Shown: in pieces, positions 1 through 7,576 of the stretch
How the letters are laid out: each line of letters opens with the position of its first letter
Position numbering within the stretch: the stretch's first letter is position 1
Translations under genes and position numbers: made by a program
Notes under the pieces: model-generated
What the model saw: the letters and a program-made list of their open reading frames with translations, nothing else
What the model was told of the DNA's origin: nothing
Databases searched by the model: none
Assembly (NCBI GenBank): GCA_965276635.1
Contig: CBDIBC010000005.1
Location: forward strand, 992,001-1,056,000
DNA from: CBDIBC01 sp965276635
Lineage (GTDB): Bacteria > Actinomycetota > Acidimicrobiia > Acidimicrobiales > Palsa-688
Reading direction: 5' to 3'
Length of the DNA stretch: 64,000 bases

Positions 1-462
1 TCGCGACAGGTCGGGACGGGCCGCCCGCGCCTCGCCGAGCGAGCGGACGATGACCCGGGCGGCGCGCCGGCCCGCAGCCTCCACCGTCTCACCTCCGCCG
101 CGCGCGATGTCCTCACCGGCTGTCCATGCCCGGTACTCGTCGGGGAACCGCCGTTCGGCTTCGCCTCGCTCGAGGCCCTCCCAGCGGCCGAGGTCCACCT
201 CGCGCAGCCCCGGATCGGTGCGCAGACGGAGGCCGCAGCGGGCCGCGAGCGGTTCGGCGGTGCCGATGGCCCGGCGCAGGTCGCTGCTTACCACCATGGT
301 GGGCGACAGCCGCACGATGGCGGAAGCCAGGGCAGCGGCCTGGGCGCGCCCCACCTCGTCGAGAGGCGGATCACCCTGGCCCTGGAACCGACCCTCGGCG
401 TTCCACGTCGTCCGGCCATGGCGGGCCACGATGAGGGTCAACCCCCCGGCGGTCTCGGTCAT
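1..462 (-). CDS. Histidine phosphatase family protein (3' end outside window)
   Basis: The N-terminal 154 residues of a phosphoglycerate-mutase-like (histidine phosphatase) enzyme. The R-H-G phosphohistidine motif is at residues 14-16, followed by R-T-T-W-N and the D-P-P-L-D-E segment typical of the family; the C-terminus runs off the window. The ATG at 462 overlaps the stop of the upstream lipoprotein gene (ATGA), so it is the last visible gene of a seven-gene minus-strand operon. These enzymes hydrolyse phosphoesters of many small molecules, so the substrate cannot be read from sequence. By context I infer it could dephosphorylate a phosphosulfolactate-type product of the ComA homologue at 1765-2565, replacing the missing ComB. 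Confidence 0.85.
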   Translation of the reverse strand, partial: MTETAGGLTLIVARHGRTTWNAEGRFQGQGDPPLDEVGRAQAAALASAIVRLSPTMVVSSDLRRAIGTAEPLAARCGLRLRTDPGLREVDLGRWEGLERGEAERRFPDEYRAWTAGEDIARGGGETVEAAGRRAARVIVRSLGEARAARPDLSR

Positions 463-1367
463 GCCGCCGCGCCGCGCAGCCAGTCCCAGATCAGGCGGCC
501 TCCCGGGGGCGTGATGGCATCGCCGGGAGGCCAGGCGTGACTGCCTCCGGCGTAGAGAGCCAGGCCGACGCGGGTGCCGGACCGACACGTCGTCCACGTG
601 GTCACCGCCACGTGGCCGGCCGTGGTCGCCGTCGCGGTGGGCCCACACGTGTCGCTGGCTCGGTAGTCGGCCGCTTGCGCAGTGACGGTGGGCTCGACGA
701 ACCCGCCGGCAGACTGCGGGGTGCCCCCCGCTCCGATGGTGAGCTCCGGGTCGGCGGTGGACGCCACCTCCAGGAAGGATACGTCGGGGCGATCGGTGCA
801 GGTCGATGTCTCCGTCGCCCCGTAGACGGCGACGGCGGCGAAGAGGCTCGGATCAGCGCAGCTGAGACGGTAGGCCATCTTCCCGCCATTGCTGTAGCCG
901 ATCAGGTAGACCTGGCTCGACGAGGCGTCGGGCTGGTCCTGGAGGACGCGATGCACGACCGAGGTCAGGAACGCCAGGTCGTTGATCTGGTCTGCTTGGG
1001 CGCCTGCGCAGCAGGCTCCGGCATCCCAGCTCTGCTGATACCCGGCCGGGTACACCAGGATGGCCCGGCCAACGACCGACTCGAGCCCGTCGCGCCCCAG
1101 CTCCTGCTGCGGCGTCACATTCCGCCCGTGGAGGAACACCACCACCGGGAGGCGGGCCGCGGTCACGGCGGACGGGCGGGCCACCAGGAAGGTGCGGGTC
1201 CGCCCGCCGGAGACCAGCGAGGTGGTCGACGTCACCCAGGTGACCGGGGTCACCGGTCGCCGGGCCACGGTGGTGGGCGTCGTGGTCGCTGCCGGACCGG
1301 CGGCGCATCCCCCGAGAGCGACGACCAGGGCGACGCAAGCGCCGATGACGCTGCTGCGGAACCGCAC
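459..1367 (-). CDS. Secreted lipoprotein esterase, LpqC/PHB-depolymerase-like
   Basis: A 302-residue alpha/beta hydrolase. An N-terminal hydrophobic segment ends in a lipobox L-G-G-C (Cys21), so the protein should be lipid-anchored outside the membrane. The oxyanion-hole F-L-H-G lies near residue 80, the nucleophile elbow G-Y-S-N-G has Ser159, and a late G-G-S-H-A-W offers the catalytic His. This pattern matches the LpqC/polyhydroxybutyrate depolymerase/feruloyl esterase group. Only 3 bp separate it from the VOC gene and it overlaps the phosphatase gene by 4 bp, which places it in the acyltransferase/ComA operon. I infer it may hydrolyse or remodel the exported product of that operon. Confidence 0.82.
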   Translation of the reverse strand: MRFRSSVIGACVALVVALGGCAAGPAATTTPTTVARRPVTPVTWVTSTTSLVSGGRTRTFLVARPSAVTAARLPVVVFLHGRNVTPQQELGRDGLESVVGRAILVYPAGYQQSWDAGACCAGAQADQINDLAFLTSVVHRVLQDQPDASSSQVYLIGYSNGGKMAYRLSCADPSLFAAVAVYGATETSTCTDRPDVSFLEVASTADPELTIGAGGTPQSAGGFVEPTVTAQAADYRASDTCGPTATATTAGHVAVTTWTTCRSGTRVGLALYAGGSHAWPPGDAITPPGGRLIWDWLRGAAA

Positions 1368-1370
1368 CCC

Positions 1371-1772
1371 TCAGTACATCATGCGGGGATCGCGGTAGTG
1401 CTTGAACTCGATCAGGTTGTTCGATGGATCCTGCAGGACGAACGTCAGGTGCTCCTCGACCCGGTCCTTGAATCGGGGCTGGCAGGGCCGGTGGAAACGC
1501 AGGTCCCGCTGCTCGGCCAGGTAGAGGAGCGCGTCGAACTCCTCCCGGTGGCGGAACGTGATGCCGAAGTGGCGGGGATACAGCTCGGGCGGCTGACGGG
1601 ACCAGTCGTCGGAGAGGTGGCACACCACCTGGTCGCCAAAGAAGTCGAGCGTGATGCGGTCGTCGTAGCGCCGGGCCAGGTGGCAGCCCAGGCCCGACAC
1701 GTAGAAGTCCTGGGCCTCGTCGAGGTCGCGGGCCGGGATGGCCAGGTGGAAGGCGTTGGTGGCGTCACGCAC
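1371..1772 (-). CDS. VOC (glyoxalase/dioxygenase-fold) protein
   Basis: A 133-residue single vicinal-oxygen-chelate domain. It begins with the first metal-ligand strand (A-F-H-L-A-I-P) and contains the paired H-F-G-I and N-L-I-E-F-K strands characteristic of glyoxalase/extradiol-dioxygenase-fold proteins. I chose the GTG at 1772, which overlaps the 3' end of the ComA homologue by 8 bp, because the domain starts six residues later. Reading further upstream in this frame would only extend into the neighbouring gene. The tight overlap suggests that the two proteins are made together and act on related metabolites. The reaction (isomerase, dioxygenase, lyase) cannot be told from sequence alone. 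Confidence 0.78.
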   Translation of the reverse strand: MRDATNAFHLAIPARDLDEAQDFYVSGLGCHLARRYDDRITLDFFGDQVVCHLSDDWSRQPPELYPRHFGITFRHREEFDALLYLAEQRDLRFHRPCQPRFKDRVEEHLTFVLQDPSNNLIEFKHYRDPRMMY

Positions 1773-2565
1773 GGCGCCGCACCAGGTCGTCCTCGTCGTC
1801 GGCCTCGAAGTGCAGCAGGGTGTCGGCTCGCAGGCCCAGGCGCAGCGTCTCCAGCCCGATGACATGGTCCGCGGCGATGTTGCCCAGGTTGACGTCCGCG
1901 CCCAGGCGAGTGATGAAGTAGCTCTGCAGCGTCTTCGACGGGGCCTCGAACAGCAACCGCTCCGCGGGGATGCCCGACGACACGATGTCCTCGATGAGGC
2001 CGAAGCGGAGCTCGCCGTCGGCCCGGCAGATCCCGCTCGTGCCACTCTCGCGCGCCTCGGTTATGACCAGCTCGGCGCCGGCTTCGATGTCCTCCTCGAT
2101 GCAGTCCACCCACTGGGAGGGGGCGAGGCGCAGCGAGCGGTCCGAGTCCTTGAAACCGACCTCGCTGACGACTCGGAACCCGTGCTCCACGCACTTGCGG
2201 ATGTAGGAGGCCTTCCCGGTGTTCGACAGGGGGATGGTGCCGTTCGACACCTCGAGCAGCTCGGTGCCATGGCGCCGGCACAGATCCCAGAAGGCCTCCA
2301 GCCGGTCCTGGATGACGAACTTCTCGAACAGGGTGCCACCGAAGTAGAAGTCGATGCCGAGCTCACGGAGCACCACGAGCTTGCGGTCCAGGTCCTTGGT
2401 GACGACCGCGGTGCCCCAGCCCAGCTTGACGACATCGATGAGCGGCGCGGCGCTGGTGACGGCGTCGACGAAGTAACCGGTGGGGAGACCGTGGTCGATC
2501 ACCATGGTGATCCCGCGACGGCGGGGCTTGATGGCGCGGGTAGGGAGGTCGAGGTCCGTGATCAC
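1765..2565 (-). CDS. Phosphosulfolactate synthase family protein (ComA-like)
   Basis: A 266-residue TIM-barrel protein with the ComA/YitD/HSA32 family blocks in order: D-V-V-K-L-G-W-G (Lys47), Y-F-G-G-T-L-F-E (74-81), E-V-S-N-G (105-109), S-E-V-G-F-K (134-139), E-A-R-E-S-G (170-175), E-A-P-S-K (207-211) and V-N-L-G-N-I (225-230). ComA adds sulfite to phosphoenolpyruvate to give (R)-2-phospho-3-sulfolactate, first in coenzyme M synthesis and in spore sulfolactate synthesis of Bacillus. The GTG start at 2565 follows a purine-rich AAAGGAA and overlaps the upstream acyltransferase stop (GTGA). It sits in one operon with an AMP ligase and two acyltransferases but with no recognisable comB or comC. 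Family call is firm; the exact substrate is inferred. Confidence 0.88.
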   Translation of the reverse strand: MITDLDLPTRAIKPRRRGITMVIDHGLPTGYFVDAVTSAAPLIDVVKLGWGTAVVTKDLDRKLVVLRELGIDFYFGGTLFEKFVIQDRLEAFWDLCRRHGTELLEVSNGTIPLSNTGKASYIRKCVEHGFRVVSEVGFKDSDRSLRLAPSQWVDCIEEDIEAGAELVITEARESGTSGICRADGELRFGLIEDIVSSGIPAERLLFEAPSKTLQSYFITRLGADVNLGNIAADHVIGLETLRLGLRADTLLHFEADDEDDLVRRRA

Positions 2566-3773
2566 TGGAGTTCCTTTCGGAGCAGGGCGGGACGGCCCGT
2601 CAGCCACAGGCTGAGCGGGGTGCGGCGGATGGGGACGACGAGCAGGGCTGTGACGAGGTAGAGAACGGGCACGACCGCGAGGAGGATGATGGTCTCGGCA
2701 AAGATGCCCGGGATCCGTTGGAGCCACGCGGTGATCCCGACACCGGTGCCGATGGCCACGAGGAGCTGGAGTAGCAGTGGGTGGGCCAGGTAGATCCCGA
2801 ACGACGCGTCGGCGCCCGCCGCGAACCGCCGCCGATCGCGTGCGGTCAGGCGGTCGGCGACCCACAACCCGATGGCGTAGAGAGCGCCCAGGCCCACCAG
2901 GCTCTCGACGACGACCGCCGGCTGGAACACCGACCCGGCCCGGGACGGGACGAAGCCCAGCACGTCGAGATTGACCAGGTAGACGGCGACGGCGACCGCC
3001 GGGGCGGCGACGGCGGCGGCCGCCAGCGCCCGGCCATGGGCTCGCGTCCACGCCGTGCACCGATCGAGGTGGATGGCGGCGAGCACCCCGACGACCACGT
3101 ACAGCTGGTAGCTCGGCAGCCAGGAGCCGGGGTGGGCGAACCACCACGTCAGCGGGGCCGACAGGTGACTGCCGTAGGTGATGGTTGCGGTGAGGGCCAG
3201 CTGGAAGGCCACACTGGCCGCCAGGATGGCGGGGTGCCAGGGGGCGGCGCGGCGCAGCCATCGCACGATCCACGGGAAGACCAGGTAGAGCTGGAAGGTC
3301 AGCAACAGGAAGTACAGGTGGTAGCGGGCGCCGGCGTCGAGCAGGTCGGTCGCCAGGTGGCCGACCTGCTGGAGAGGAGTCCCCGGCGAACGGTCGGCCA
3401 GGAAGTAGACGGCGCTCCAGACCACATAGGGGGCAACGACCAAGGGAAAGCGCCGGCGCCAGAAGGCGCGCGGATCGACGGCCGGACGCCCGAGCGCGCT
3501 GTAGGCCAGCACGAAGGCGCTGAGGCACAGGAAGATCTCTCGCGTGGTGTGGAGCAGGGTCAGCATGCCTTGGCCGGTGGTGCTGGTCGAACCCAGCACC
3601 ACCGAGGTGGTGTGGGTGGCGATCACGCCGCCGACCACCACGAACCGGACGACGTCGATGGCCGGGAGACGAGCCCGTCCCGTGGTTCCCGCGACGATCG
3701 GGGGAACGTCGCTGATCGGGTCCGGTCTGGCCACGGCCAGGCCGTCAGCCGGAGCCACGCCGATGACGCTCAC
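2562..3773 (-). CDS. Membrane acyltransferase family 3 (OafA/Yrhl-like)
   Basis: A 403-residue polytopic membrane protein with roughly ten hydrophobic spans. The acyltransferase-3 signature is recognisable: a conserved His after the first span (V-I-A-T-H-T), then an R-E-I-F-L-C segment and F-W-R-R-R-F-P-L-V-V before the third span. Members move acyl groups onto sugars, peptides or lipids at the membrane. It overlaps the AMP ligase upstream and the ComA homologue downstream by 4 bp each. A paralogue at 5419-6576 shares the same block order (E-x-F-F-S, F-W-R-R-R-F-P), so the operon holds two such enzymes, probably with different acceptors or successive steps. Confidence 0.85.
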   Translation of the reverse strand: MSVIGVAPADGLAVARPDPISDVPPIVAGTTGRARLPAIDVVRFVVVGGVIATHTTSVVLGSTSTTGQGMLTLLHTTREIFLCLSAFVLAYSALGRPAVDPRAFWRRRFPLVVAPYVVWSAVYFLADRSPGTPLQQVGHLATDLLDAGARYHLYFLLLTFQLYLVFPWIVRWLRRAAPWHPAILAASVAFQLALTATITYGSHLSAPLTWWFAHPGSWLPSYQLYVVVGVLAAIHLDRCTAWTRAHGRALAAAAVAAPAVAVAVYLVNLDVLGFVPSRAGSVFQPAVVVESLVGLGALYAIGLWVADRLTARDRRRFAAGADASFGIYLAHPLLLQLLVAIGTGVGITAWLQRIPGIFAETIILLAVVPVLYLVTALLVVPIRRTPLSLWLTGRPALLRKELQ

Positions 3774-5422
3774 CCGGTGCGCTCCCCGCCCGATCCGGCG
3801 GCGGCTGCGTCGGCGACCGCTCGGCGGAGCTCGCCGTGGCGGATCTTGCCCGTCGGACCAGATGGCAGGCTGTCGGCGACCACGATCTCGGCCGGACGCT
3901 TGAACCGGCTCAGCTCCTGCTCGCAGCGGGTCTCAAGCCGTCCGAGGAGGGCCTCCTCGTCGGTGCCCGAGGCGGCGAGGACGAAGGCGACCGGCTCCTC
4001 GCCGACGGTGGCGTGAGGCCGGCCGACGACGGCGGCTGCGCCGACCTCGGGGTCCTGGAGCAGGATCTCCTCGACCTCGCGGGGGAAGACCTTCTCGCCG
4101 CCACGGTTGATGACGTCGTCGACCCGACCGACCAGGTACACGAACCCGTCGGCGTCGAGCTTGCCGAGGTCGCCGGTGGCGAGCCAACCGTCGGCGTTCG
4201 TGGCCGGCCGGACGACTGGCGTGGCACCGACCGGCGCCCAGTACTCGGCGACCACGTTGACGCCGCGGATCTCCACCTGGCCCACCTGACCGGCGGCGAG
4301 CGGTCGGCCGGTGCGATCGACGATGCGGAGGTCGAGGCCGACCGGGCGGCCCACCGAGCCGGGGCGGCGTGCTCCCGGCTCCCTCGGGTTGGCGGCGATC
4401 TGGCTGGCGGCCTCGGTCATGCCGTAGGTCTCCAGCACGCCGATCCCACACCGCGCCTCGAATCGTTCCCGGGCGGCCCGGGGCAACGGCGCCGAGGCCG
4501 AGCGGACGAAGCCGATCCGGTCCGAGAGACCGCCTTCGGGGACGGGCTGCTCGCTCAGGACGGTGATGATGGCGGGCACCAGGTTCAGCCAGGTGGCCCG
4601 GTGGGCGTCGGCCCGAGCCCAGAACTGGGCGGCCGAGAAGCGCCGGTCGACGACGAGGCTCCCGCCGGTGAGAACGGTGGAGAGCACGCCCACCACCAGC
4701 CCGTTGATGTGGAACAGCGGCAGTGGGCTGTAGCCCCGGTCGGCCGCGGTCAGGCGGTGCTCGGCGGCCACGTTGGCCGCCGTGTGCACCAGGTGCGCCT
4801 CGGTCAGGGGCACGATCTTCGGTGTGCCAGTCGTGCCGGAGCTGGCCAGGATGACCGCCGCGTCCCGACTCGGCTCGGTGGCGGAAGCCGGCTTCTTGGC
4901 GGCGGCGGCGAGAGCCGGACCCGAGGGCCCGGTGGCCCAGCGACCGATGGTCGTGAGGTGGGCGACGGCCGGGGCCGCTTCGCGATCGGCGACCACGGCG
5001 TGCAGGCCGAGCGTCGCCGCCTGGCCCGACAGCTCGCTGGCTGCGGCCCTGGGGTCGAGGGGTGCGACGCACACCCCGGCAGCCAGGGCGGCCAGGAAGG
5101 ATGTCGCCATCTCCAGCGGATCGCTGCAGACCAGGCCCACCCGGCCTCCTTGACCGATGGCGTCGGCCCGGTCGGTCCATGTCTCGGTGGCGGCGCCAAT
5201 GTCCGCCCAGCTCCGGGTGGCGCCGCTGGCACCGTCGACGAACGCCACGTCCCCGCCGTTGGCCGCCCGGCGCTCCTCGAGGAGTAACCGGAGGAGAGGA
5301 GTGGCGCGGGCCATGCTCTCCTGGATACCCACACTTTGTGAAGGGGGCATGTCAGTTTCCTGGGAAGCTGATGAGGAAGTGGTGATCGGCCGGGCCACTG
5401 GTCCCTCGTCGGCTGGCGTCAT
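3770..5422 (-). CDS. AMP-dependent acyl-CoA synthetase/ligase
   Basis: A 550-residue ANL-superfamily adenylating enzyme. The P-loop-like S-S-G-T-T-G-T-P-K is at residues 194-202, Y-G-M-T-E-A marks the A5 motif, G-W-L-A-T-G-D carries the ribose-binding Asp, G-R-V-D-D-V-I-N-R-G-G is the hinge, and P-S-G-P-T-G-K carries the catalytic Lys near the C-terminus. It activates a carboxylic acid as the acyl-AMP and usually transfers it to CoA. The ATG at 5422 overlaps the upstream stop (ATGA). Methionines at residues 25 and 37 are alternatives because the first ~35 residues lie outside the conserved domain. Lying between two acyltransferases, it probably supplies the activated acyl group they use. Confidence 0.88.
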   Translation of the reverse strand: MTPADEGPVARPITTSSSASQETDMPPSQSVGIQESMARATPLLRLLLEERRAANGGDVAFVDGASGATRSWADIGAATETWTDRADAIGQGGRVGLVCSDPLEMATSFLAALAAGVCVAPLDPRAAASELSGQAATLGLHAVVADREAAPAVAHLTTIGRWATGPSGPALAAAAKKPASATEPSRDAAVILASSGTTGTPKIVPLTEAHLVHTAANVAAEHRLTAADRGYSPLPLFHINGLVVGVLSTVLTGGSLVVDRRFSAAQFWARADAHRATWLNLVPAIITVLSEQPVPEGGLSDRIGFVRSASAPLPRAARERFEARCGIGVLETYGMTEAASQIAANPREPGARRPGSVGRPVGLDLRIVDRTGRPLAAGQVGQVEIRGVNVVAEYWAPVGATPVVRPATNADGWLATGDLGKLDADGFVYLVGRVDDVINRGGEKVFPREVEEILLQDPEVGAAAVVGRPHATVGEEPVAFVLAASGTDEEALLGRLETRCEQELSRFKRPAEIVVADSLPSGPTGKIRHGELRRAVADAAAAGSGGERTG

Positions 5423-6576
5423 CCCGTCGGGACGGTCACGGACCCGGCCGGGACCACTGCCGAGGATGGCCCGGGTGGCGCATTCCGGGGCCGGGGGCGC
5501 CCGGTGAGCAGGAGCGTGAGCGGCGTCCGTCGGGCCAGCCAGCTGAGCGCCACGGACCCTGCGATGGTGCCGACGAGGGCGAGGACGGAGGCCAACGGGG
5601 CCGGCAGCACCTGGTCGTTGTTGCCCAGGCCGTTGTTCAACAGGACGGTGAGGACCAGCGGGTGAGCCAGGTACACACCGAAGGAGATGTCCGAGCCCAT
5701 CTGCACTGCCCGCTCACCCCGGCGGGGTCCGTCGGCCCACCGGACGCCGATGACAGCGAGGGCGAGGACTGCGGCGATGCAGGCGAGGATCATCACCGGC
5801 TGCAGGACCTCGGCGGCCTGCCTGGGACCGTCACCTCCCAGCTGGGCCAGGTAGCCGATCTCCGCCACCATGGCGGCGGCGGCGGCGAGGGCGAAAGCCC
5901 GGCCGGGGCGGCGGCGGACGAGCGCCTGCAGCATGTCCACATGCACGGCGGCGTAGCAACCGGCCAGGACATACACCGCGTAGGTCGGGAGCAGCTCGTA
6001 GCCGTGGTTCCAGAACCACGAGAGGGTTCCGGACGGCGCCGGCACGTACTGGAGCACGGCCAGCCAGGCCATGTTCAGGGCGCCGACGACCGCCAGGACC
6101 AGCCCGGCGTGGCCGGCGGTGCGCCGGACGACCCGCACCAGCCAGGGGAACACCAGGTACAGCTGCATGCTCACCAGGAGGAAGTACAGGTGGTAGAACG
6201 CGTTCCCGTCGACGATGTCCAGCCCCAGGGTGGGCCAGGAGAACGAGGGGTAGGGCGCGATCAGGAGATCCACGCCGTAGTAGACGAGGCTCCACGCCAG
6301 GTAGGGCACCACCACGAACGGGAAGCGGCGGCGCCAGAAGGGCCACGCCTCGATGCGGCGACCCAACGCCGAGTAGACGAGCACGAACCCGGTGAGGCTG
6401 AAGAACACCTCCCGACCGAACTGCAGCAGCAGCATGGCGCCATTCACCGCCCGGTTGCCCGGATTCTCGGTGTAGGCCAGCACGTGCACGGAGATGACTG
6501 CGGTGAACGTCAGCAGCCGGATGACGTCGAGGGACCACACGCGTCCGTGCGGCCGTGTGCCCAGGTCGTTCGCCAT
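5419..6576 (-). CDS. Membrane acyltransferase family 3, first gene of the operon
   Basis: A 385-residue polytopic protein with about ten membrane spans and the acyltransferase-3 signature: conserved His near residue 31 (I-S-V-H-V-L), G-R-E-V-F-F-S-L-T-G-F-V at the second span and F-W-R-R-R-F-P-F-V-V before the third. It is clearly paralogous to 2562-3773. It heads the seven-gene minus-strand operon, with 98 bp to the next upstream gene, and overlaps the ligase gene by 4 bp (ATGA). No signal peptide is needed because the first span starts near residue 18. The acceptor molecule is unknown. Confidence 0.85.
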   Translation of the reverse strand: MANDLGTRPHGRVWSLDVIRLLTFTAVISVHVLAYTENPGNRAVNGAMLLLQFGREVFFSLTGFVLVYSALGRRIEAWPFWRRRFPFVVVPYLAWSLVYYGVDLLIAPYPSFSWPTLGLDIVDGNAFYHLYFLLVSMQLYLVFPWLVRVVRRTAGHAGLVLAVVGALNMAWLAVLQYVPAPSGTLSWFWNHGYELLPTYAVYVLAGCYAAVHVDMLQALVRRRPGRAFALAAAAAMVAEIGYLAQLGGDGPRQAAEVLQPVMILACIAAVLALAVIGVRWADGPRRGERAVQMGSDISFGVYLAHPLVLTVLLNNGLGNNDQVLPAPLASVLALVGTIAGSVALSWLARRTPLTLLLTGRPRPRNAPPGPSSAVVPAGSVTVPTG

Positions 6577-6578
6577 GC

Positions 6579-6592
6579 GAAACGAATGTTTC
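6579..6592 (-). promoter_or_regulatory. Inverted repeat just upstream of the acyltransferase/ComA operon
   Basis: Perfect 5-bp arms GAAAC-GAAT-GTTTC lie 3 nt from the start codon of the first operon gene. The position would let a bound protein or an mRNA hairpin block initiation. It is short and could be chance; the 98-bp gap contains no convincing -35/-10 pair that I can defend. Confidence 0.3.
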
Positions 6593-6674
6593 CCGGGGCC
6601 CCTGAGAGCAAACGCAAGCGATCCTGAAGGAACGATGAGAGAAGGGCGCCTGCCGCACTCGCTGCGCTCGCACG

Positions 6675-7565
6675 TCAGAGGTTGACGTGTCCGGGGGGCA
6701 GTTGGGCCAGCCCGGCCAGCACCAGGGCGCCGACGACGATCACGGCGCCCGATGCGAGCTGCGGGGTCCGGGCACGAGCGCGGCGGTCGTCGGCCTGGAC
6801 GAACCCGAAGGCCACGGCCGCTCCGACCAGGAGCCCGCCGACGTGAGCACGCCAGTCGATGCCGGAGTCAGCGAAGCCGATGACGAGGTTGATCACGATG
6901 AGGGCAACGACCGTCCTCGTCTCCGTTCGGGTGCGCCGGGCCACCACGAAGTACGCGCCCATCAACCCGAAGATGGCGCCCGAGGCACCCACCCCGAGGG
7001 AGAGCAACGGGCTGAGCAGGTACGAGCACACCGAACCGCCCGTCGCGGCCAGGAGGTACAGCGCCAGGAAGCGGACCCGGCCCACGTGCAGCTCGACGGC
7101 CGGCCCGACGATGGCCAGGGTGAACATGTTGAAGAAGATGTGCGACAGGCTGACGTGGAGGAACGCCGCGGTGAGCAGCCGGTACCACTGGCCCTGGTCG
7201 ATGGCCACCGGGAGGAGGCCGTAGTGCGCGTCGACCGAGGCCTGGTCGTGGGCGGTGGCCAGGTACACGACCACGTTGGCCACGATGAGCGCGATGACGA
7301 CCGGCGACGGTCGGGTGGAGCCCAGGGTCGCCGTCGCCGCCGGCCGCCATCGGGTCACCGGCGCGCGGCGGTGCCCCTGGCGGGTGCAGGTGGCACACTG
7401 CCAGCCGACCGGCGCCTCGCGCATGCAGTCGGGACAGATGGGCTGACCGCACCGGCGGCAGAGAGCGCCGGCAGTGCGATCGGGATGGCGGTAGCAGGCG
7501 GTGGCGCCCGGGCCGGTCGCGGTCACCCGCCCATGGTGCCCGACCCCAATGGTGCCCGACCGCAT
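6675..7565 (-). CDS. Rhomboid family intramembrane serine protease with N-terminal zinc finger
   Basis: About 296 residues. The N-terminus carries a B-box-like zinc-binding cluster with C-x2-C pairs and a C-Y-R-H-P lead-in. Six or more membrane spans follow, with the rhomboid landmarks H-I-F-F-N-M (oxyanion region), G-A-S-G-A-I-F-G (nucleophile Ser) and an A-H-V-G-G late helix that supplies the catalytic His. Rhomboids cleave transmembrane substrates inside the membrane. The ATG at 7565 has AAGG about 8 nt upstream and starts 9 bp after the upstream phosphatase stop; a GTG at 7526, closer to the zinc cluster, is the alternative start. The cytoplasmic zinc module is common in actinobacterial rhomboids and its role is not known. 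Confidence 0.87.
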   Translation of the reverse strand: MRSGTIGVGHHGRVTATGPGATACYRHPDRTAGALCRRCGQPICPDCMREAPVGWQCATCTRQGHRRAPVTRWRPAATATLGSTRPSPVVIALIVANVVVYLATAHDQASVDAHYGLLPVAIDQGQWYRLLTAAFLHVSLSHIFFNMFTLAIVGPAVELHVGRVRFLALYLLAATGGSVCSYLLSPLLSLGVGASGAIFGLMGAYFVVARRTRTETRTVVALIVINLVIGFADSGIDWRAHVGGLLVGAAVAFGFVQADDRRARARTPQLASGAVIVVGALVLAGLAQLPPGHVNL

Positions 7566-7576
7566 GGCCCGAGCCT

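Noticed and set aside
537..1862. A 441-codon plus-strand frame opposite the esterase and VOC genes
   Set aside because: It is the antisense of well-supported genes, with Gly/Arg/His-rich composition and no recognisable domain.
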